Shown one piece after another: positions 7,949-14,469 of a stretch of 36,813 nucleotides of DNA. Position 1 is the first letter of the stretch. Each line of letters begins with the position of its first letter. The notes under the pieces are model-generated. The model did no database searches. It was not told the DNA's origin and saw only the letters and a list, made by a program, of their open reading frames with translations. Made by a program: the position numbers and the translations under genes. The DNA comes from Syntrophaceticus sp050949745 (GTDB lineage Bacteria; Bacillota; DSM-12270; Thermacetogeniales; Thermacetogeniaceae): the NCBI GenBank assembly GCA_050949745.1, contig JBMNGF010000006.1:1-36813 (forward strand), given 5' to 3'.

Positions 7949-9283
7949 CTCTGGTAAAAAATATTAGAATTGTCTAGCAGTATTTAGATGTGTCACTTTA
8001 TTTACATGTTTTTGCTGTCTTTTCCACTGCCAGTATTCATCCATATCAAAGTACTTGCGGCCAGTGCTCCAGGTTTCATCCTGTTCCATAAGCAGCGCAC
8101 CGATTAACCGTGCAGCAGAAGCATGGTTAGGAAAGATTCGAATAACCCGCTCTCTGCGGCGAATCTCTTCGTTCAAGCGCTCAATGCTGTTAGTAGTGCG
8201 TAGACGCTTGCGGTAGCGTTCAGGTAGTATGAGTACTGCTGTGGCGTCATCAAAGCCCTGTTCCAGGATATCAACCGCTTTAGGAGCCTGTGCTGCAAAT
8301 GTATCAATCGTTGTGTGTAATAATGATCTGGCACTCTCCAAGTTAGGGGCCTCAAAAATAGACCGTAAGTGACCATGAAGATTGTTCTTCATGCGTTTGG
8401 GACAGTTGTCTAGAATGTTGCGTGTAAAATGGGTCTGGCACCGCTGCCATGTGGCTCCTTGAAAACATCTGGCTACCGCATTAACAAGACCACCATGGTT
8501 GTCGGAAGCCACAAAATCAACGCCTCTTAGGCCACGACCCTTTAACCAGGTAAAGAACTCAGACCAGCTTTCTTCTGTTTCACTGTTTCCGATTTTCATA
8601 CCGAGGATTTCCCGGTAACCATCCTCGTTAACACCTATGGCAATAAGAGCGCTGTGAGGGCACACCCTGTTGTTTTCACGGATCTTGATGACTATTGCAT
8701 CCACGATTATGAAAGGGAATAGTGATCCTGAAAGTGGCCGCTCATTCCAGCCATTGACGATAGGGTCCAACCTCTTGCAGAGGGCAGAAACAGTCGATGC
8801 AGAGAATGAAGTACCACAGAGTTCTTCAGTAATTGCAGCTACCTTACGGGTGGAAACGCCATTGATGACCATCTCCATCAAAGCCAGTACAAGAGCTTGT
8901 TCGCTGCGCTGGTAGCGTTTGAAAAGGTCTGTGGAGAAGACCCCGTCCCGAATCTGGGGAATTCTTAATGTAATAGTACCCACCCTGGTAATTAAGTTGC
9001 GTGTTTTGTAGCCATTACGGCGGCCACGACGTTCTTCAGTACGTTCATATCTCTCTGCATTGATCTGTTCTGTACGCTGTTTTTCTAGAATCTGGTCTAG
9101 GATTTGTTTCAAGAGTTCTTTCATCCCTTCATCATTACTTGAAAGTAGATGATGCAAAATGTTCTTATTTACGGTAATCTTATATTGGGTCATCGTTTCT
9201 CCCTCCGGTAATTAATGGTTTGATTACTATCTAATTTACCAGAGGAACGATGACCTGTTAAATTATCAGGCCCTTTTACAGAA
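7934..9283 (-). mobile_element. IS256-family insertion sequence
   Basis: A full transposase gene is flanked by inverted repeats: TTCTGTAAAA at 7934-7943 against TTTTACAGAA at 9274-9283, and CCTCTGGTAAA at 7948-7958 against TTTACCAGAGG at 9235-9245. The right end has about 25 more bases between these blocks than the left, so the left end may be deleted or the outer match may be fortuitous. I see no 8-9 bp target duplication. The exact ends are approximate. The element splits a radical SAM gene. Confidence 0.75.
7964..9193 (-). CDS. IS256/mutator-type transposase
   Basis: 409 residues, the full length for the family. The presumed DDE residues are visible: D in FIIVDAIVIKIREN, D in FVASDNHGGL, and E in TNSIERLNEEIRRRERVIR. 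The C-x2-H motif of the family is present as QRCQTHFTRN. No stop or shift is seen, so the enzyme may be active. ATG at 9193 has a GGAGGGAGAAACG site upstream. It lies in the same orientation as the interrupted gene. Confidence 0.95.
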   Translation of the reverse strand: MTQYKITVNKNILHHLLSSNDEGMKELLKQILDQILEKQRTEQINAERYERTEERRGRRNGYKTRNLITRVGTITLRIPQIRDGVFSTDLFKRYQRSEQALVLALMEMVINGVSTRKVAAITEELCGTSFSASTVSALCKRLDPIVNGWNERPLSGSLFPFIIVDAIVIKIRENNRVCPHSALIAIGVNEDGYREILGMKIGNSETEESWSEFFTWLKGRGLRGVDFVASDNHGGLVNAVARCFQGATWQRCQTHFTRNILDNCPKRMKNNLHGHLRSIFEAPNLESARSLLHTTIDTFAAQAPKAVDILEQGFDDATAVLILPERYRKRLRTTNSIERLNEEIRRRERVIRIFPNHASAARLIGALLMEQDETWSTGRKYFDMDEYWQWKRQQKHVNKVTHLNTARQF

Positions 9284-10002
9284 GATATCACACATGACTC
9301 AAATCCAGAATCTTCTTCAGTTAAAAGTGGAACATTTAATATGTAATTTAAATCTGTAATGGATAGAAATTGTTGTATATTCAAAAATGGGTCTAGTGAA
9401 CATAAATTTATAATAATATAAATTTTAATTTTTGAAAAAAAATCGGAAATACTTTGTATTATAGACCATTCCTCAAAAATGTTACCTCCAGTTAATACTA
9501 TTTCCTGAAAATTCATTTCAATCGCAGTTGTGAATAATTCGGTTATTGTAAATGTATCGAGTTTTTTCTCTATCTTCCTATTCCATATATTACATCCTAA
9601 ACATCCTAACGTTCTCTTAAGAGGATTATCGCCGCAAAACCAGCATTTGCATTTACATTGATTATTTAATTCAATATATAATCTGGATAAACGTGGTGGT
9701 TTCTTAAAATGTGATAATTTCATTGCTTCATCAGATGTTTTTAATAAATCACAGAAATATGGCTTATTGCTTTCATAATCAAATCCAAGTTTAAACTGTT
9801 TAATTTTGTTAAGGACCTGGTGTATGTCTGAAAGATTGTAACCATATAGTTCATCGATGCTAGTTCCACGCTTAGCTTGTTTTAAAATATTGAATTCCTC
9901 GGGCTCAAGTTCTATCACTTTTCTATTCAAGAGATCATATAGAGCACCAGTATCTTTTCCTTCCACAAGGGCTACATATGGATACAACATAATATATCTC
10001 AT
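9275..10002 (-). pseudogene. Radical SAM peptide maturase, N-terminal fragment
   Basis: About 243 residues before the IS sequence. Residues 1-100 form a leader-recognition-like region starting MRYIMLYPYVALVEGK, with a PqqD/RRE-like run LEPEEFNILKQAKRG. The radical SAM cluster motif C-x3-C-x2-C is at residues 116, 120 and 123 in NNQCKCKCWFCGD, with two extra cysteines just after in GCLGC. The SAM-binding GG follows in IVLTGGN, and later barrel strands are seen in IYIIINLCSLDP. The coding frame then enters the IS element. ATG at 10002 overlaps the TGA of the upstream radical SAM tail (ATGA). Peptide maturation is inferred from the N-terminal region, SPASM tail and ABC neighbours; no precursor peptide gene is visible. 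Confidence 0.8.
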
Positions 10003-10259
10003 ATATTTACCCCCTTAATTTTGTATCTTTCAAACTGATTATTAATGGACATTGAAATGTCTGGATTAATCTCCGCTGAGGAATATGCATTTTCTAGAGC
10101 ATTGACTACACTATTAACATGATCGCGGCAAATATTAGGATCATATCTAATATCTCCTCTTCCTGCAAATGCATTGTAGCATAATCCGCACATATGCTTT
10201 ATGATACATTTTGAGCAATTTTTTGTTACAATCTGGTTATATTTATTTATTATGTTATG
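9999..10259 (-). pseudogene. C-terminal SPASM-like fragment of a second radical SAM protein
   Basis: The frame is open from about 10259 to TGA at 9999, giving some 86 residues without a suitable start. It contains NCSKCIIKHMCGLCYNAF followed by GDIRYDPNIC, that is C-x2-C-x5-C-x2-C and a later C. This is the classical SPASM or twitch ending (CxxC....CGxC...GD......C). A shorter version could begin at the internal ATG at 10193, but the homology clearly starts before it. The 5' part has been lost at a joint close to the 135-bp inverted-repeat element at 10293-10427. Together with the next gene it indicates a two-radical-SAM peptide cluster. Confidence 0.7.
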
Positions 10260-10292
10260 TCATAAATTGTTTTTTCTGAATTATTAGATCTA

Positions 10293-10427
10293 CCCTGTAA
10301 AGGTGGCAGAGCAAAGCATACTGCTCACCCACCGACGAACAGTTCTAAAGATAAATTAAACCTCTTTGGAAAAAGAGGTCTTAATTGAGAAAGTAGCTGT
10401 GTTTCACCCTCTGCCCACTTTACAGGG
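10293..10427. mobile_element. MITE-like element with 19-bp terminal inverted repeats
   Basis: CCCTGTAAAGGTGGCAGAG at 10293-10311 is the inverse of CTCTGCCCACTTTACAGGG at 10409-10427 with two mismatches. The 97 bases between have no gene but hold a small hairpin (CCTCTTT/AAAGAGG, about 10361-10378). Total length is 135 bp. No clear target duplication was found. The structure fits a non-autonomous transposon; the parent family was not identified. Confidence 0.65.
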
Positions 10428-10439
10428 GTTTAATTTTCT

Positions 10440-10650
10440 CAGCGATCAAAGACATATATTTCCATCACCCGTTTCAAAAGAAATGTCTCTTGTTTAATAT
10501 TCCTATATTTTGTATGCTAAAAGCTAACGAAAGCTATCGGGAGCCATTTGAAGCTACAGAAAGTCGGTATTTTTTTTGAAAAGATGAAGTTGGGCGGTCC
10601 CAACGGGGAACTTTCTGCTGCCATCCGCTACCTCTCCCAGCGCTATTCTC
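10440..10650 (+). pseudogene. cotJC: cotJC 5' fragment with its upstream repeat
   Basis: From 10583 the sequence encodes KLGGPNGELSAAIRYLSQRY, matching the cotJC pseudogene at 5008. The preceding 140 bases match 4850-5007. The similarity stops abruptly near 10650, where the truncated FAD oxidoreductase begins. This is a recombination joint inside cotJC. Confidence 0.8.
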
Positions 10651-11693
10651 AGCAACCGCTGGGAGGGATTAAGACAGTTATGGGATATCCGCAAGCTGTT
10701 TAGGTATTTTACCGGAAAATACGCTAAATCTGCTGCGAAATATGCTCAGGATTTGCATCATCCAACTTTAGGCCAGGTAATTCAGTATCTGTTTATGCCG
10801 GAGGTGCCTGTCTGGTTTGTCATGATGGTCCTGGGAATGTGTGCAGAAGGGCGGCTGGGGTTGCTCGAGAGCGGTTCACTGGATTTTGCCATGTCTATTG
10901 AGCAGCGCTATCGGGATTTAGATGGGCAGGTGATTTATAATGCTGCAGTTGAGGAGATCCTTGTTAAAGAAAACCGAGCTGTCGGTGTGCGCCTGGCAGA
11001 TGGAAGAGAATACCGCGCTGATATAATTGTTTCTGCTGCTGATGGCTACAGCACTATCTTTAAGCTGCTGGGTGGGCGCTACGTGGACGATAAAATCAAG
11101 AAACGCTATACTGAATGGGAATTGTGCAGTCTATCATAGTCAGTTTCGGGGTAGCCCGTGAGTTTCCCGAAGCACCACCCTTTAACACCATTTTTTTAGA
11201 CCGTTCCCTGGCTGTAGGTGGCCATAATGTAAATGGGATCTTTCTCCGAATCTTTAATTACAGTTCTAAATTCGCCCCGCCTGGGAAAACTGTGGTTCAG
11301 GTAGAATTTGAAACAGAATGGGACTATTGGCATAACTTGCGAAAAAAAGACCACTTGCTTTATAAAACAGAAAAGGAACGGATCGCCGGGGAAGTATTAA
11401 ATGTACTGGAGAGGTTATTCCCCGGTATCTCTTCACAGGTGGAAGTGACCGATGTGGCTACACCTTATACCACCTGGCGCTACACCCGGAATTATCAGGG
11501 GGCATCTATGGCCTGGTTGTACACTCCAGAATTAATGACAACAGTGATGGAGAGGACACTGCCAGGATTAAAGAACTTCTATATGGCCGGACAGTGGGTT
11601 GTTGGTGCCAGTGTGCCGGGCTGTCTATACTCTGGGCGACATATAGCCGAAATTTTCTGCCGGCGTGAGGGAAAGCAGTTTCAAAAGTGCTGA
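10651..11693 (+). pseudogene. Phytoene dehydrogenase-like FAD oxidoreductase, N-terminally truncated and frameshifted
   Basis: The first open part (to a stop at 11137-11139) starts directly at the cotJC joint and reads RWEGLRQLWDIRKLF and MPEVPVWFVMMVLGM. It then shows the substrate/FAD-domain strand VRLADGREYRADIIVSAADG. A shift near 11117 moves the protein into the next frame, which continues SIIVSFGVAREFPEAP and ends with the FAD-contacting LKNFYMAGQWVVGASVPG and GRHIAEI. The GxGxxG Rossmann start of the COG1233-type family (about 150-200 residues) is missing. Function is therefore lost. The family includes carotenoid desaturases and many uncharacterised oxidoreductases, so the original substrate is unknown. 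Confidence 0.8.
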
Positions 11694-11734
11694 TCAGTCT
11701 AAGTGAATGGTGTTAACTTCTTGTGAAGTGTGTT

Positions 11735-11813
11735 GATTGTCGACAGGCGGCTTTTTATGGAAAGGCCGCCTGTTTAAATTCAGGGATTATCATTTTCCAA
11801 ATGCTCAAACCGG
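11735..11813. repeat. Copy of the cotJC-terminator/SurA-like 3' end
   Basis: Bases 11737-11813 match 228-305: the GTCGACAGGCGGC hairpin (arms 11743-11751 and 11765-11773), then TTTAAATTC.GGGATTA and ATTTTCCAA.TGCTCAA. On the minus strand the latter is the tail of the SurA-like gene (LENDNP then stop, against LENVNPGI). Only about 40 bases of that gene remain. The hairpin could still act as a terminator for the FAD pseudogene. Confidence 0.8.
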
Positions 11814-11849
11814 AGAAGCAAAGGGACGTTCTTTTTGCTGCCTGTTCTC

Positions 11850-12106
11850 GATAAACCACCCGAGGTTAGGGAGGAAGTTGGGCTACAGGTGAAGAATATC
11901 GTTATTATAAAAGCCAGCCCTGGTCGTTTTCCGGTACCTTCTAGGCAGGCGCATTCGCTGAGCTGGATGGGGCCGGCACGATCCGTCTCGATGATGAGCT
12001 GTCCGTCGGAGTCTGGATGCCTCGGAAGGAGATCCGGGATCCGGATGATAGCATTTCCTTAACCGGTGAAATGATTAAAACATTTAGGAGGATGAAATTG
12101 ACATGA
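11850..12106 (+). pseudogene. NUDIX hydrolase remnant (NudC-like C-terminal half)
   Basis: The sequence reads EVREEVGLQVKNI, the end of a NUDIX box, then after a one-base loss YYKSQPWSFSGT, an in-frame TAG, and AGAFAELDGAGTIRLDDE, VGVWMPRKEI and SLTGEMIKTFRR, ending at TGA 12104-12106. SQPWxFS is the hallmark of NADH pyrophosphatase (NudC-type) proteins. The 5' half, including most of the NUDIX box, is absent. One shift and one stop show that the gene is dead. Its last bases overlap the start of the next gene. Confidence 0.75.
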
Positions 12107-12639
12107 AAAAAGTATTGCTATTATCGGGAAGTCATAGGAAAAACGGAAATTCAGATCTTTTGTGTGACCAATTTATGCTGGGAGCCAAGGAATCGGGACA
12201 TCAAGCTGAAAAAATAATTATAAGAGACAAAAAAATCAATTATTGTTTAGCCTGCGATGCCTGTAAAAGAAACGGCGGCACTTGTGTTCAGAAGGATGAC
12301 ATGAACGAAATTCTGGATAAAATGATGGCTGCCGATGTGTTTGTCCTGGCGACACCTGTTTATTTTTATTCCATGAGTGCACAAATGAAAACTATGATAG
12401 ATAGAACCTATGCAAAGTACACCGAAATCAGGGACAAAGAGATGTACTTTATTATCACTGCTGCGGATGACCGAGAACAGTATGTGAAAAGGGCCATAGA
12501 AGGTTTCAGGGGTTTTACTTCCTGCCTTGATGGGTCAAAAGAAAAGGGTATTATCTATGGACTTGGTGTTTGTAATGCAAGTGATATTAAGGGAAGCCAG
12601 GCAATGGTACAAGCATATGAAATGGGTAAAAACATATAA
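12103..12639 (+). CDS. Iron-sulfur flavoprotein / NADPH-dependent FMN reductase family
   Basis: 178 residues, flavodoxin-like. The FMN phosphate loop is visible as LLSGSHRKNGNSD near residues 6-18. A cysteine motif C-x2-C-x2-C-x5-C lies at LACDACKRNGGTC, as in archaeal and clostridial iron-sulfur flavoproteins that bind a 4Fe-4S cluster. ATPVYFYSMSAQMK is the second FMN contact. It transfers electrons, probably in oxygen or redox defence; the partner is unknown. ATG at 12103 has AGGAGG upstream. It is the only intact gene among pseudogenes here, and a cotJC scrap follows its stop immediately. Confidence 0.85.
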   Translation: MKKVLLLSGSHRKNGNSDLLCDQFMLGAKESGHQAEKIIIRDKKINYCLACDACKRNGGTCVQKDDMNEILDKMMAADVFVLATPVYFYSMSAQMKTMIDRTYAKYTEIRDKEMYFIITAADDREQYVKRAIEGFRGFTSCLDGSKEKGIIYGLGVCNASDIKGSQAMVQAYEMGKNI

Positions 12640-12672
12640 CACTTCCGACGCTTCGGGGAGACACTGGCTCAT
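12640..12672 (+). pseudogene. cotJC: Small cotJC fragment fused to transposon ATPase remnant
   Basis: CACTTCCGACGCTTCGGGGA and the following AGACACTGG match the cotJC segment encoding HFQRFGETL. It begins where the fragment at 4805-4842 ends. Both outer edges are abrupt. Confidence 0.75.
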
Positions 12673-12868
12673 CAATGCAAATTACCCCCACCTGGAGCGT
12701 GCTCAGGTGGGGGAATATGTACAACAGTACCTTGCTTATGCTGGTGCCGACCACGATATCTTCTCAGATAATGCTGTGGATGAAATCTTTCGTTTTTCCG
12801 AGGGTGCAGCCAGACTGATTAAAAGTTTGTTCTCATACTCTACTGACCTGGCCGGAGCACCTACTTAA
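12673..12868 (+). pseudogene. ExeA/TniB-like AAA ATPase fragment (transposition accessory protein)
   Basis: About 65 residues: YPHLERAQVGEYVQQYLAYA, then IFSDNAVDEIFRFSEGAARL and IKSLF. This is the sensor-2/C-terminal helical part of the ExeA-like ATPases found with DDE transposases (compare L....V..YI...L..AG....F...A...I...S.G..R.IN.L). Both the P-loop half and the normal C-terminal tail are missing, so it is a remnant of a transposon that once sat here. Confidence 0.7.
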
Positions 12869-12917
12869 AGCAATAAAGTAAGCCCGGTGCCATCGATAGC
12901 TAGTTATTTTAAATAGC

Positions 12918-13090
12918 TTAAAAAAACGTCCAATTGGATTCCAGCTTGTTCGAGAATGCTACTCTGGTTGGGTTCCCGGTCTTCTTATATTTCACAGGCT
13001 TCCTCTCTGTGATACTTTTTCAAAACCAAGTTTTTCTAAAACCTGAATAATTTTTTTAGGCGGCAGCACTGGATATTTTTTTATTGCCAA
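12918..13090 (-). pseudogene. HicA-like toxin remnant
   Basis: On the minus strand KKYPVLPPKKIIQVLEKLGF and EKVSQRGS match the HicA start (LPVLSGKEVIKALEKAGF..VRQRGSH). A single lost base in the histidine codon after RGS shifts the frame and gives an early TGA. In the shifted frame VKYKKTGNPTRVAFSNKLE continues to TAA at 12918. HicA is an mRNA interferase whose RNA-binding domain uses that conserved histidine. No hicB antitoxin gene is recognisable. The upstream part of the open frame (to 13240) has no clear match. Confidence 0.6.
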
Positions 13091-13423
13091 ATCGGGAAGA
13101 GAGATTTGGCGGTTATGAGCAATAATTATTTTTTTTAATCTCAGCAGGAAATTGAGTGTTAGTGTAGAATTATTCCATATTATACATGAACTAGGAAAGT
13201 CCATGAAGTTCCATGAAGGTTTTATTTCATTGAACAGCAAGAATAAAGCGATACATCAATAAGGAAAAGTAAATATATATATTTGAACTCTCAAGGGCCA
13301 TGAAGTCCCTTTTCCCACCTGAAGGCAGGGATTAGGAATTCATGGTCTTTTCCTTTTTTCCGGAGGTGATAAAGTATCTATTCAATTTATTATTTTCACA
13401 GGTTTTAAAGGAGGGAGACAGAT

Positions 13424-14308
13424 TTGCAGTTGTTACCCGTAGGAAACCCTGAATTTTGGATCAAGCTTTGGGAAGAGGCACTGCACAGCTCACCAATGAG
13501 AAAAAGGCGGCGCCATACTGAAACAGAGATGATTGAAATGTGGAACAACCGAGCAAAAGATTTTGCTGAAAACACCAATAGAAATAATGGGCAAAAAAGA
13601 CGACAGCGCGTGCTGGATTTCTTAGAACAAGAAGGAGCTCTTCAGGAAGGATTTAAGGTGCTGGATATCGGAGCAGGGCCAGGCAATTTTGCCATCCCTA
13701 TAGCCCGTATCGCCAGTCAGGTCACTGCTCTGGAGCCGGCACCAGAAATGGTCAAAATACTCCGGGAAAGGGCAGCCACAGAGAACCTGAAAAACATCGA
13801 AATAATGCAGCGCACATGGCAGGAGGTTGATGTGGAGAAAGAAGGTTTGGTCGGACAGTTTGATTTAGTTTTCGCCTCGATGACACCGGGAGTACAGGAC
13901 CCAGAAACACTGGAGAAAATGATCAAGGCCTCAAAGGGTTACTGTTATCTGAGCGGTTTTTCCGGGCATCGCTGGGGCCAGGCCTACCGTGAACTCTGGA
14001 AGTTTTTTTACAATGAGGATGTGGGAGACAGCCCCGGTGATATCTTCTACCCCTTTGGGCTGCTGTATTCAATGGGCTACCGCCCCAGTTTTCGCTTTAC
14101 TACACACCAACGAGTGCATGAACACACGATAGAAAAAGCAACAGAAATTATCCTGAAATTTTTTGAACGCTATATGGACATATCTGCCGAGGCCAAAAAA
14201 GAAATAGAAGATTATGTTTTAAAGCATGCCGAAAACGGCATCTTCCGCCAGAAGATCAACGGCTGCTCAGGAATGATGGTGTGGCGGGTCAATGATGCTG
14301 CTGTATAA
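13424..14308 (+). CDS. Class I SAM-dependent methyltransferase
   Basis: 294 residues. The SAM-binding motif I is VLDIGAGPGNFAIP (about residues 78-91), motif II acidic residue in VTALEPAPEMV, and a later strand is FDLVFASMTPG. The C-terminal half has a Y/F-rich cap likely to shape the substrate site. TTG at 13424 follows AAAGGAGGG with good spacing. It is 161 bases upstream of a peptide/nickel-type ABC importer on the same strand. Related clusters pair such a methyltransferase with metal or small-peptide uptake; a role in modifying a metallophore or the imported ligand is possible but unproven. Confidence 0.8.
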   Translation: MQLLPVGNPEFWIKLWEEALHSSPMRKRRRHTETEMIEMWNNRAKDFAENTNRNNGQKRRQRVLDFLEQEGALQEGFKVLDIGAGPGNFAIPIARIASQVTALEPAPEMVKILRERAATENLKNIEIMQRTWQEVDVEKEGLVGQFDLVFASMTPGVQDPETLEKMIKASKGYCYLSGFSGHRWGQAYRELWKFFYNEDVGDSPGDIFYPFGLLYSMGYRPSFRFTTHQRVHEHTIEKATEIILKFFERYMDISAEAKKEIEDYVLKHAENGIFRQKINGCSGMMVWRVNDAAV

Positions 14309-14469
14309 GCTAATAGAACTGAGCTGATTGGCTGTTACAGATGTTCTGGCAGAGGCTATTTAATGGATACTGTATCAGGCTAATGATACTGTTATTGGAT
14401 CATTAATACTGTGATGAACTGATGATATAGTGGCAGATTAACTGCCAGCTAAACACAGGAGGTGGCATA

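Noticed and set aside
10401..10435. Inverted repeat as a terminator
   Set aside because: Its partner lies 98 bases away and forms symmetric element ends, so a transposable element fits better than a terminator.
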